A stretch of DNA of 15,471 bases from Chloroflexota bacterium (GCA_022566975.1 JADFHV010000012.1:1-15471), one strand, 5' to 3'. Numbered from the stretch's first letter, positions 1 through 6,444 are shown. The notes: generated by a model not told the origin, from the letters alone. Program-made: numbers and translations.

Positions 1-149
1 GTCCTCCAGCGACATCACATTCTGCTCGTTGCGGTTCATCTGCAAGATGGATGCGTAAAGGGTCGAGCTCTTGCCCGCGCCGGTGGGCCCGCAAACGATG
101 ATTACGCCGTAGGGCAGCTTGAGGAGGTCCCTGAAGCGGCTCATTATGT
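1..149 (-). other. Segment of the 1-1500 ORF: GspE/PilB-type secretion ATPase, Walker A region
   Basis: The last 49 codons before the window edge read MSRFRDLLKLPYGVIIVCG, then PTGAGKSSTLYASILQMN, then RNEQNVMSLED. This is the classical stretch of type II secretion/type IV pilus assembly ATPases, in which a helix and the PYG strand lead into Walker A and then the Asp-box region (LED is normally followed by PVE). The N-terminal domains of the family are missing and are replaced by the PQQ-like segment. The C-terminal part lies outside the window. The family call is strong, but function is doubtful because the protein is chimeric. Confidence 0.75.
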
Positions 150-1500
150 CCGCTTCCATGGTGTAGTTGCGTTCATCCGGGTGGCCGATGAAGGTCATCA
201 CGCGCTGAAAGAGCACGCGGTCCAGGGTCTTCGCGAGCACTTTGCTGCCGCCCACTTCGCGCACGTCCCATTTCAGTTTGGCCCATATCCACTGCGCCGG
301 CGGGTGGGCGAACCGGGTGCCGTCCTTGCGGCTTGTGAGCGGCAGCCTGGAACCCTCGAAGTCGACCCGGTAGGGCAGGCGCGGCAGGATGCGTCCGCGC
401 ACGTCGCCCGTCAGGCCGCCGGCCGTGACTTTATAGAGGCCGAAAGAGGGCCGCGCGCCCGCCGCGGCCACCAGTTCGCCCCGGGCGTTCACCGTGGCGT
501 CCAGGCGGCTTTTCATGGGCACCCGCCTGGGCCCCAGGGGTGGGAAGTGCGGGGTCCACTTCGCCTGGTCGGCCGGCACCTTGCGCACCACGCGGCCGGC
601 GGCATCCAGCGCCAGAAGTGTAAAGGCCACCTTCTCACCCGGGCGCATCATCACGTCATGGGGTACGACCTGCAGGCGCACCGCCCGGGTGCGCGCCTGC
701 CGTGCCGCGGGCTTAGAAGAGGCAACCGCGGCAGGCCTGCGCTCGCCGAAGCAGTACAGTTTCTTCTTGGTATGCACGTACACCTTGCCGTTCCATGCCG
801 CGGGCGACCCCAGGCACAGGCCTTCCAGGTCGACCCGGCTCAGGATCTCGGCCTCGTTGCCGCGGTCGCGGATTACGTACAGCACGCCCTGGCCCACGTT
901 TATGACGGGGCAGGCCGCCTTCAGCATCGCGGCCACCAGGTCCCGGACATCCTCAGGGTTCGCCTGCGATAGAAACGGCTCGACCGGGGTGTAGTCGAAG
1001 CCGTTACCGGGGAACTCGTCCGTGGCGACGTCCGTCGGAATCTCCAGCAACACCGGGCCCAGCCGTCCGTGCTTGAGCTGGCTGAACGCCCTGGCCATCA
1101 GCTCGGGAATGCGCTCTACCGTGTTGACGTGTCCGGCCCACTTGGTAATGCCCCGGTACTGCTGGGCCGACTCGAACGCGGGAGGCACGCCTACCGAGTC
1201 CTTGGCATGCCCGCCGGGAAGGAGGAGGATGGGCACCGAGTCGGCAAATGCCTGGGCCACGCCGCCGAAGGCGTTCTCGGCCCCCGGTCCCTGTTGCATC
1301 GCGAAGACGCCGATGGTCTTCCCGTTCTTCACCCGGCTGAAGCCGTCGGCGATGTTGACCCCAGTCCTCTCCTGCCGCGAGATGATCGGCCGGATGCCCT
1401 CCCTGGCCGCCTGGTCAATGAGGGTGTTGGCGGGGAAACAGGCAAGGAACTCGACTCCCTCCGCCTTCAGGATCTTCGCGATGACGTTATTGCCCTGCAT
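1..1500 (-). CDS. Chimeric ORF: TPP-enzyme N-domain, PQQ-like repeat segment, GspE/PilB-type ATPase segment (runs off left edge)
   Basis: Reading the minus strand from ATG at 1500 gives 500 codons without a stop, still open at base 1. Residues 1-202 look like the Pyr (N-terminal) domain of an acetolactate-synthase-type thiamine-diphosphate enzyme: a RQE motif with E44 at the cofactor-activating glutamate position, a QQGPGAEN loop, and GPVLLEIPTDV near residue 155. After the shared-looking stretch GQGVLYV (about 894-876) the protein becomes PQQ-like/BamB-type, with blades ending KVYVHTKKKLYCFG. After ADIM (about 150-142) it becomes a secretion/pilus ATPase with Walker A GPTGAGKSS (K477). None of the three parts is complete. 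The start is supported by GGAGG with 6-7 nt spacing and by a promoter at 1570-1598. I infer an assembly or amplification chimera first and a true fusion second. The N-terminal assignment is firm; the biological reality of the whole ORF is not. Confidence 0.75.
   Translation of the reverse strand, partial: MQGNNVIAKILKAEGVEFLACFPANTLIDQAAREGIRPIISRQERTGVNIADGFSRVKNGKTIGVFAMQQGPGAENAFGGVAQAFADSVPILLLPGGHAKDSVGVPPAFESAQQYRGITKWAGHVNTVERIPELMARAFSQLKHGRLGPVLLEIPTDVATDEFPGNGFDYTPVEPFLSQANPEDVRDLVAAMLKAACPVINVGQGVLYVIRDRGNEAEILSRVDLEGLCLGSPAAWNGKVYVHTKKKLYCFGERRPAAVASSKPAARQARTRAVRLQVVPHDVMMRPGEKVAFTLLALDAAGRVVRKVPADQAKWTPHFPPLGPRRVPMKSRLDATVNARGELVAAAGARPSFGLYKVTAGGLTGDVRGRILPRLPYRVDFEGSRLPLTSRKDGTRFAHPPAQWIWAKLKWDVREVGGSKVLAKTLDRVLFQRVMTFIGHPDERNYTMEADIMSRFRDLLKLPYGVIIVCGPTGAGKSSTLYASILQMNRNEQNVMSLED
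150..894 (-). other. Segment of the 1-1500 ORF: C-terminal part of a PQQ-like (BamB-type) beta-propeller protein
   Basis: Translated in the same frame as the TPP start, this stretch has a beta-propeller blade (SRVDLEGLCLGSPAAWNGKVY, then KKKLYCFG). A low-complexity Ala/Lys/Arg linker follows, then an immunoglobulin-like stretch (VVPHDVMMRPGEKVAFTLLA). The end is a lectin/glucanase-like lead-in with GSKVLAKTLDRVLFQRAMTF and NYTMEADIM. That order is typical of long PQQ-binding-like repeat proteins that I know mainly from Planctomycetes, Verrucomicrobia and Lentisphaerae. Such proteins are normally secreted and carry many blades upstream. Here the upstream blades and the end of the last domain are absent, so it is an internal fragment. 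Confidence 0.7.
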
Positions 1501-1515
1501 CTCTTCCTCCAGTGA
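1501..1515 (-). promoter_or_regulatory. Ribosome-binding site of the TPP-type ORF
   Basis: On the minus strand the bases before ATG 1500 read ACTGGAGGAAGAG. The GGAGG core has 6-7 nt spacing. It fixes the start of the chimeric ORF and shows that its 5' end is a normal gene. Confidence 0.6.
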
Positions 1516-1569
1516 TGGGGTTGAACGGGGGTGGCCGCGGCTCACACGCGCCCGAGCCGAACGACGCGT

Positions 1570-1598
1570 ACTATAAGTGGTGGCCCGCCGGTGGTCAA
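1570..1598 (-). promoter_or_regulatory. Sigma70-type promoter for the TPP-type ORF
   Basis: The minus strand has TTGACC (1598-1593), a 17-nt spacer and TATAGT (1575-1570). These match the consensus at 5/6 and 4/6 positions with ideal spacing. Transcription would start near 1563, giving a leader of about 60 nt before ATG 1500. This suggests that the TPP-type gene is transcribed separately from the flavoprotein gene upstream. Confidence 0.6.
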
Positions 1599-1690
1599 CC
1601 GAGGGGGCGGCGCCGTCGCCCGAACGTATTCCCCGCTCGTCAGTCCGGCTGGGCTCCTCGGAACGACAACGGCGTACTGTCTCCCCGCAT

Positions 1691-1712
1691 GCGAAGCCCA
1701 GCGGGGCTTCGT
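1691..1712 (-). terminator. Hairpin just after the FAD oxidoreductase gene, possible terminator without U-tract
   Basis: CGAAGCCC and GGGCTTCG form a perfect 8-bp stem around a 4-nt loop, starting 10 nt past the stop codon of the flavoprotein gene. The sequence after the stem on the minus strand (CATGCGGGG) has no T-run, so intrinsic termination is uncertain. It could instead protect the mRNA 3' end. Confidence 0.35.
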
Positions 1713-1721
1713 CCCTGACAC

Positions 1722-3212
1722 TCACCCGCCAGTAGCGTCTCCGGCGGCGCTGGTCCCCGCCGTCCTTCCGAAGACGCTGCCCGCCATCAGACCCGAGCCT
1801 CCGGGATAGTTCTCGTAGAACAGCCCTCCCACCAGCTCTCCAGCCGCGTAGATACCGGGGATGGGCACGTCGTTGGTGTCGAGCACGCGGGCCCGGCCGT
1901 CGATCTTGAGTCCGCCGAAGGTGAAGGTGATGCCGCACGTGACCCCGTAGCCTACGTAGGGCGGGGTATCCAGCGGCAACGCCCAGTTGGACTTTGGAGG
2001 GTCGATCCCCTCCGTGCGCTTCCCGTCCAGCACCGTGGGGTCGAAGTCGCCCGGCTGGACGGCGGCGTTGAAGTCCGCGACCGTGCGCACGAGTCCAGGC
2101 CGGTCGATGCCAAGCCCGTCGGCCAGCCGCTCGATGGTATCGGCCCTCACAACGGTCGCCTGTGCTATCCGGTACTCGTCTCGTAGCAGGTGCTCCGTCT
2201 TCTGGTCGAAGAGTTGGAAGGCGACTCTCCGGGGCTGGAATAGGATCTCGCGTCCGTATCTGGCGTAGGTGTAGTTTCGGAAGTCTGCCCCCTCATCGAC
2301 AAAGCGCTCGCCGTTCGCGTTCACGACCAGTCCGAACGGATAGGAGTGCTTCTGAAAGAGGTCGGCGATGTTCCTGTCACCGTAGGGGGGTGCGTTAAGG
2401 TCCCATGCCACGGCATGGCAGCCGCTCCAGTGTCCGTAGGGTTGTGCACCTACGTCCAGGGCCATGCGTATCCCGTCGCCGGTGTTGAACCGGGTCCCGC
2501 GCACCTTGGCAAGCTCCCATCCGGGGCCCAGGTAGCGGGCCCGCATCTCGGCGTTGGCCTCGAAGCCGCCGCAAGCCAACACCACGGACGGGGCGGTAAG
2601 CTCGCGAAATCCATCGGGACCACGTGCGGTGAGCCCCGTGACGCGCCCCCTCCCATCGACTGAGAGCGCGGTGGCCCTGGTCTGGTAGAGGACCTCGACG
2701 CCCGCCCGCTCAGCCAGCTCGAACTGCCTGTCCGAAAGGCCCTTCCCGCCTCCTACCGCCTCCACTATCAACCCACCCCAGAACCTGAAGACGTCGTCTC
2801 GCTTGAAGGCTTGTCGCCCGTAGGCCGGCAGCCAGCCTATACCCCGCTCCTGCATCCAACACATCGTCGGGTACGAGCCGGACACCAGCATCTGGACGAG
2901 CTCCGGGTCAGACAGCCCTTCGGTAACCCGCATCACGTCGGCGTAGTAGGCGGACTCGGGATAGGTGCCCACGTCTATCGACTGGCGCTCTCTGTCGGTG
3001 ACGCCGGAAACCAGGGCGAGGACGTCCTCGAGGCCTTCGTAGGCGAACCGGAATAGCCCCCCGCTGAAGTAGGAGTTTCCGCCTCTAAGGTGGGCGGGCG
3101 CACTCTCCAGTACGAGCACCGAAGCTCCCTCTTCCGCTGCTGCGAGCGCAGCGCAGAGCCCGGCGTTGCCGGCGCCCACGACGATCACGTCGCGTTGTTG
3201 CTCGGGGGCCAT
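1722..3212 (-). CDS. FAD-dependent oxidoreductase, TcuA / fumarate-reductase flavoprotein-like
   Basis: The product is a 496-residue soluble flavoprotein of the FAD_binding_2 family (succinate dehydrogenase/fumarate reductase flavoprotein type). The N-terminal dinucleotide motif GAGNAG is at residues 13-18, with an acidic residue (E36) at the end of the second strand for the FAD ribose. GGNSYFSGG is at 44-52. The C-terminal FAD-closing region reads PIPGIYAAGELVGG, then YPGGSGL and VFGR. Overall it is closest in style to FAD-dependent tricarballylate dehydrogenase (TcuA), but the substrate cannot be read from the sequence and no TcuB or TcuC partner is present. Length is normal for the family. 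The start ATG has only a weak GGA upstream. It is divergent from the regulator gene at 3507, and the TPP-type ORF follows downstream on the same strand. Confidence 0.85.
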   Translation of the reverse strand: MAPEQQRDVIVVGAGNAGLCAALAAAEEGASVLVLESAPAHLRGGNSYFSGGLFRFAYEGLEDVLALVSGVTDRERQSIDVGTYPESAYYADVMRVTEGLSDPELVQMLVSGSYPTMCWMQERGIGWLPAYGRQAFKRDDVFRFWGGLIVEAVGGGKGLSDRQFELAERAGVEVLYQTRATALSVDGRGRVTGLTARGPDGFRELTAPSVVLACGGFEANAEMRARYLGPGWELAKVRGTRFNTGDGIRMALDVGAQPYGHWSGCHAVAWDLNAPPYGDRNIADLFQKHSYPFGLVVNANGERFVDEGADFRNYTYARYGREILFQPRRVAFQLFDQKTEHLLRDEYRIAQATVVRADTIERLADGLGIDRPGLVRTVADFNAAVQPGDFDPTVLDGKRTEGIDPPKSNWALPLDTPPYVGYGVTCGITFTFGGLKIDGRARVLDTNDVPIPGIYAAGELVGGLFYENYPGGSGLMAGSVFGRTAGTSAAGDATGG

Positions 3213-3266
3213 AGTGGTGGAGTCCTGACCGGCGTTCCGGCGTCAGCGGCCGCGGCCGTGGCTTCT

Positions 3267-3317
3267 ACAGGCCTGTGGCTACGGCGGAGACGTTACAGGA
3301 ATACCGGACCCCTGTAA
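3267..3317. promoter_or_regulatory. ACAGG/CCTGT dyads, candidate operator between the divergent genes
   Basis: ACAGGCCTGT (3267-3276) is a perfect 10-bp palindrome. A second perfect dyad, TTACAGG-N11-CCTGTAA (3293-3299 and 3311-3317), uses the same half-site. The second dyad overlaps the most plausible minus-strand promoter. Four copies of one half-site in 51 bp of a divergent region look like a repressor or activator binding site. The protein that binds it is unknown; the neighbouring regulator gene is the obvious candidate. Confidence 0.45.
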
Positions 3318-3318
3318 A
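3290..3318 (-). promoter_or_regulatory. Possible promoter of the FAD oxidoreductase gene
   Basis: The minus strand has TTTACA (3318-3313; 5/6 match to the -35), a 17-nt spacer and TAACGT (3295-3290; only 3/6 match to the -10). It would give a leader of about 70 nt before ATG 3212. The elements coincide with the arms of the TTACAGG dyad, so a bound regulator would block it. The weak -10 makes this tentative. Confidence 0.3.
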
Positions 3319-3368
3319 GGCGACGCTCAGCGTCCCGATTCGGGTCATCGATAGGGCTCGCTCCAGAC

Positions 3369-3404
3369 CGAGGTTTGGCAACGCCAAGCCTCGTTTAGCT
3401 TTAT
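3369..3404 (+). terminator. Terminator-like hairpin in the divergent intergenic region
   Basis: CGAGGTTTGGC and GCCAAGCCTCG pair over 11 bp (one G-T wobble) around the 3-nt loop AAC. The T-rich stretch TTTAGCTTTAT follows. In the plus direction this has the form of an intrinsic terminator, yet no plus-strand gene lies upstream: the gene to the left runs the other way. It may end a short transcript or attenuate transcription into the regulator gene. Confidence 0.5.
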
Positions 3405-3450
3405 CGTGGGGCAGTGCGCCCACGGTAGCGTCGTCGATACATCGTTCTTC

Positions 3451-3501
3451 GATCCCAGCCTAGGGGCGATCCCAGCCTGAGGGCGGTCCCAGCCTGAGGG
3501 G
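3451..3501 (+). repeat. Three contiguous 17-bp direct repeats ahead of the regulator gene
   Basis: The copies are at 3451-3467 (GATCCCAGCCTAGGGGC), 3468-3484 (GATCCCAGCCTGAGGGC) and 3485-3501 (GGTCCCAGCCTGAGGGG). They follow one another without spacers and differ at a few positions. Each contains CCCAGCCT followed by a purine-rich GAGGG or AGGGG. The last copy supplies the ribosome-binding site of the regulator gene. They could be tandem operator sites or a slippage-prone translation control element. Confidence 0.75.
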
Positions 3502-3506
3502 AGCCA

Positions 3507-4208
3507 TTGAAAATTCTGTTCTCGTGCGAGGATGACCCCAGGGTCGAGCAGTTCGCTCTCGCTCTGCGAATGAGATGGCCGGACCTGTTGCCGCTGGTAG
3601 CGTCTAAGGGCGGTGCCTGGATCAAGATGATCGGGGACGACGATCCCGACCTGGTGTTCCTGTGCGGAGACCGCACCGACAGCGGCCTCTGGTCCAATAT
3701 CAAGGGCGTGCGAGACTGCTCGGACATCCCGATAGTGGTGGCGGTCGAGGGTGGCGAAGAGATGGAGGTGGTCAAGGCGTTGGAGCTTGGCGCCGATGAG
3801 CACATCCGTCTGCCCTGCAACCTGATGGAGCTCGTAGCCAGAGTAGCGGCCCTGATGCGGCGCGTTGGCCACACGAGGCAGCGAGCCGATGGCAAGCGCA
3901 TCCAGTGCGGAGCCCTGTTAATAGACCCCGCAACCCATGAGGTGTTCATGGGCTCCACCCGACTGAGCCTCACCCCAACGGAGTTCAAGCTCCTCCACCT
4001 GCTGGCCCGCAACAGACACGTGACTCTGCCGCGGGCGTTCATCAAGCGCACGGTCTGGTCCGCTGAGGTGGAGGCCGGCGACGCTCTCAAGAAGTACATC
4101 CAGCGTCTCAGGCGTAAGCTCGGCGACGACGCGCGTAATCCCCTCTGGATCAAGAACGTCCACGGAGTCGGCTACCGCTTCGGGGCACCCAAGACCAGCG
4201 CCGCCTGA
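3507..4208 (+). CDS. OmpR/PhoB-family regulator with degenerate receiver domain
   Basis: The 233-residue protein has a receiver-like domain (about 1-120) and a C-terminal winged helix (about 135-228). The winged helix shows LSLTPTEFKLLHLLARN, YIQRLRRKLGDD and the closing HGVGYRF, so DNA binding is well supported. The receiver keeps the acidic pair (E8, D9, D10) but departs at key sites. DLVFLC puts C53 where the phosphoacceptor Asp normally sits, with D55 two residues on. V80 replaces the conserved Thr/Ser and L102 replaces the conserved Lys before Pro. It is probably an atypical receiver that works without normal phosphorylation. No histidine kinase gene is nearby. The start is TTG, chosen because GAGGGGAG precedes it by about 3-4 nt and because MKILFSCEDD aligns with the family's first strand. 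Confidence 0.85.
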   Translation: MKILFSCEDDPRVEQFALALRMRWPDLLPLVASKGGAWIKMIGDDDPDLVFLCGDRTDSGLWSNIKGVRDCSDIPIVVAVEGGEEMEVVKALELGADEHIRLPCNLMELVARVAALMRRVGHTRQRADGKRIQCGALLIDPATHEVFMGSTRLSLTPTEFKLLHLLARNRHVTLPRAFIKRTVWSAEVEAGDALKKYIQRLRRKLGDDARNPLWIKNVHGVGYRFGAPKTSAA

Positions 4209-4219
4209 ACGCCTGACCC

Positions 4220-4248
4220 TTGCTCAGCCTCATGGATGGGGGTACACT
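4220..4248 (+). promoter_or_regulatory. Weak candidate promoter before the D-2-hydroxyacid dehydrogenase gene
   Basis: TTGCTC (4220-4225), a 17-nt spacer and TACACT (4243-4248) lie in the 58-bp gap after the regulator gene. Transcription would start at or beside the ribosome-binding site, which is unusually close. Both boxes match poorly (3/6 and 4/6), so simple co-transcription with the regulator is equally likely. Confidence 0.25.
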
Positions 4249-4266
4249 CCGTCCGAGGTTGATGGC

Positions 4267-5220
4267 ATGAAGGTTGTTGTTGGCTCCGCGATATCTGACG
4301 AGCACCTCCACGACCTGCGCGCTAGCTTTCCGGACGTGACCTTTCGGCCCGCTAGCACAGAGGAGGCCCAGAAACGGGAGATAGCGGACGCCGATGTGTT
4401 CTTCGGCCGTCCGACCCGCGAGGTGTTCCTGGCGGCAGACAGGCTGCGCTGGGTCCAGTGGATGGGGACGGGGATCGACGAGATCAGCTCGGTCTCGGAG
4501 CTGATCGACAGCGACGTGGTATTGACCAACATGCCGGGGGCGCACGCGGCTGCGATGGCCGATCACGCGCTCGGCATGATTGTGGCGTTGGCCCACCGCG
4601 GCCGGGAGTTGTGGGAGGACCAGAGGCAGCGCAGGTGGGATACGGCCAAGTACGACGGGCGAATGGTGGAGCTGAGCGGCAGTACCATGGGTATCCTGGC
4701 TCTCGGCGACATCGGTCGGGCGGTCGCCCGCCGCGCAGATGCCTTCGGTATGGAGGTCTACGCCGTTGACATCAGGCCCACACACAGACCCCCGGAGGTC
4801 AAGGAGGTCTGGGGTGAGGACCGGCTGGACGACCTGCTTGGCATCTCGGACTGGTTCGTCGTCACTGTACCGCTGACCTCAAAGAGCCGGGGGATGCTGG
4901 ACAGGCGCCGGCTGGGACTTCTCAAGCCCGGAGGCTACCTGATCGTGATGTCCCGGGGCGGAATCGTCGACGAGGGCGCGCTGTTGGAGGGCCTGCGTGC
5001 CGGACGCATCGCCGGCGCGGGCCTGGACGTTTTCGATCAGGAGCCGCTGCCTCCGGAGAACCCCTTCTGGGACATGACAAACGTCGTCATCTCGCCTCAT
5101 ATCTCCGCGCTGACGCCCGAGATGTGGGAGGGACGCCGACAGATATTCAAAGAGAACCTCAAGCGCTTCCTGGCCAACGAGCCCTTCCTGTACGTATGCG
5201 ACAAACGGGAAGGCTTCTAG
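4267..5220 (+). CDS. D-2-hydroxyacid dehydrogenase, NAD-binding
   Basis: The 317-residue protein belongs to the D-isomer-specific 2-hydroxyacid dehydrogenase family, which interconverts 2-oxoacids and D-2-hydroxyacids with NAD(P). The catalytic triad is visible: R230 in SRGGIVDE, E259 in DVFDQEPLP and H278 in ISPHIS. The Rossmann motif reads MGILALGDIG (141-150), so the first Gly of the usual GLGxIG is Ala145. D168 at the end of the second strand (YAVDIR) favours NAD over NADP. Length is typical. ATG 4267 has GAGGT with 7-nt spacing. The gene lies 58 bp after the regulator and 49 bp before the amidohydrolase gene on the same strand, suggesting one transcription unit. The substrate is unknown; phosphoglycerate, hydroxypyruvate and other 2-oxoacids are all possible. 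Confidence 0.9.
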   Translation: MKVVVGSAISDEHLHDLRASFPDVTFRPASTEEAQKREIADADVFFGRPTREVFLAADRLRWVQWMGTGIDEISSVSELIDSDVVLTNMPGAHAAAMADHALGMIVALAHRGRELWEDQRQRRWDTAKYDGRMVELSGSTMGILALGDIGRAVARRADAFGMEVYAVDIRPTHRPPEVKEVWGEDRLDDLLGISDWFVVTVPLTSKSRGMLDRRRLGLLKPGGYLIVMSRGGIVDEGALLEGLRAGRIAGAGLDVFDQEPLPPENPFWDMTNVVISPHISALTPEMWEGRRQIFKENLKRFLANEPFLYVCDKREGF

Positions 5221-5269
5221 CCTGTGGCTGCCGCCATGGGCCGGGGTCGCCGGTGTTGGCGAGGGCGAC

Positions 5270-6379
5270 ATGATCTTTGACGGACACGCCTACTGCTTTC
5301 CGCCTCTGACGGGCGCGGGTGGTTTCTCGTCTCCGGAGACCCTACGGCGCCACCTTCAGCAGGCCATGGCCACTCACTACCAGCCGGCCTGGCGTGCCGG
5401 CGACCGAGCCGCGGCAGACGAGACCGGGCTTATCGACTCCGCCGACCGGCCGAGCCTCGACTCTCTGAAGGATGCAGGCTTCCGTGCCGCCGGTCATGGC
5501 CGGTTCGAGTGGACCGTTGAGGGCGAGGACTACGTCAAACAGTACCTGCCGCCGTCGGTCGCGGACATGGCCTATCCGGCGGAGAGCCTGGTGGCGGAGA
5601 TGGACTACGCCGGGGTGGACAGGGCCCTGCTCCACAGGACGCCTTACCTGGGCGTGGGAAACGAGTTCATCGCGGAATGCGTACGGCGGTTTCCGGACCG
5701 CCTCCTGGGCCTAGCGCACGTCGAGGAGTGGCTTGTCGATGAGGACCCCGAAGGGGCTGCCAGGGAAGTGACGGACGCCGTTACGAAGGGGAGGCTGTCC
5801 GGCCTCCAGTTCCTGCCGCCCCAGATGGACCTCTACGGGAAGACGGGGCCCTGGGACGCGCCAAGCTTCCACCCGTTCTGGGACGGCGTAGCCGGTCTCG
5901 GTGTCCCGGTGTTCTTCTCCCTGAAGTCGCGTCGCGACCCTGAATTGGAGAGCTACCTAGAGGAGCTCCGCACGCTCCAGCGGTGGATGGAGCGCTATCC
6001 GGACGTGACGGTCGTGATCACGCACGGCCTGGCGTGGCGGCTGTTCATCGATGGCGACCGAATCAGGCTGCCCGAAGAGGTGTGGCGGCCGTTCGATAAC
6101 CGAAACCTCCACCTGCAGCTCCTGTTTCCCATCGCGTTGGGCGCCGCCTGGGACTATCCGATGCCCCAGGTGAGGCCAACGGTCCGGGAGTGCGTGGAGC
6201 GCATCGGCGCCGGCCGGCTCATGTGGGGCACTGACATGCCCATTGTGACGCGCTTCTGGACGTATCGGCAAAACATAGACTTCATCCGCCGTTACTGTGA
6301 CTTCCTCTCCTCCCGAGAGCTGGATGCCATTTTCGGGGGCACGGTGGCCCGGTTAGTGGGAGAGGATGTGCGGGTGTAG
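5270..6379 (+). CDS. Amidohydrolase-superfamily protein (Amidohydro_2) with altered metal ligands
   Basis: This is a 369-residue TIM-barrel protein of the Amidohydro_2 type, a family of hydrolases and decarboxylases acting on aromatic acids, lactones and similar substrates. Family signs are the opening strand MIFDGHAYCFP, the VITHGLAWR strand with H252, and RLMWGTDMPIV with D322 at the barrel's last strand. The usual first-strand HxH reads H6-A-Y8, and the strand-5 segment VPVFFSLKS has no His. Two metal ligands therefore appear replaced; the metal site may be altered or lost. ATG 5270 has GAGGG with 4-nt spacing. It follows the D-2-hydroxyacid dehydrogenase gene by 49 bp, so the two may act in one catabolic route, but the substrate cannot be named. 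Confidence 0.8.
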   Translation: MIFDGHAYCFPPLTGAGGFSSPETLRRHLQQAMATHYQPAWRAGDRAAADETGLIDSADRPSLDSLKDAGFRAAGHGRFEWTVEGEDYVKQYLPPSVADMAYPAESLVAEMDYAGVDRALLHRTPYLGVGNEFIAECVRRFPDRLLGLAHVEEWLVDEDPEGAAREVTDAVTKGRLSGLQFLPPQMDLYGKTGPWDAPSFHPFWDGVAGLGVPVFFSLKSRRDPELESYLEELRTLQRWMERYPDVTVVITHGLAWRLFIDGDRIRLPEEVWRPFDNRNLHLQLLFPIALGAAWDYPMPQVRPTVRECVERIGAGRLMWGTDMPIVTRFWTYRQNIDFIRRYCDFLSSRELDAIFGGTVARLVGEDVRV

Positions 6380-6411
6380 TCACAGCTCCAGATATCCTGA
6401 CTGTCGTTGCT

Positions 6412-6444
6412 CCGTAGGGGCGGGTTTCAAACCCGCCCCTACGG
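6412..6444. repeat. 29-bp palindromic repeat, copy 1 (perfect, 33 bp with extension)
   Basis: The arms GTAGGGGCGGGTTT and AAACCCGCCCCTAC meet around a single central C at 6428, and two more base pairs extend the dyad outward (CC/GG). It lies between the amidohydrolase gene and the yceD promoter. The same element with one base changed lies at 9329-9357. I recognise this GGGGCGGGTTT palindrome as a dispersed intergenic element type seen in many bacterial genomes. As RNA or single-stranded DNA it forms a very stable hairpin. Confidence 0.85.

Noticed and set aside
181..1576. Several plus-strand open frames over the left 1.6 kb
   Set aside because: They are antisense to the 500-codon minus-strand ORF, have no ribosome-binding sites and show arginine/alanine/histidine-rich shadow composition. 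The minus strand shows real family motifs.
3451..3501. Possible CRISPR array
   Set aside because: The 17-bp copies are contiguous with no spacers between them and no cas gene is present, so they are plain tandem repeats.
4150..4785. Minus-strand 211-codon frame
   Set aside because: It is antisense to the D-2-hydroxyacid dehydrogenase gene, which has an intact catalytic triad. The shadow frame has no family pattern.
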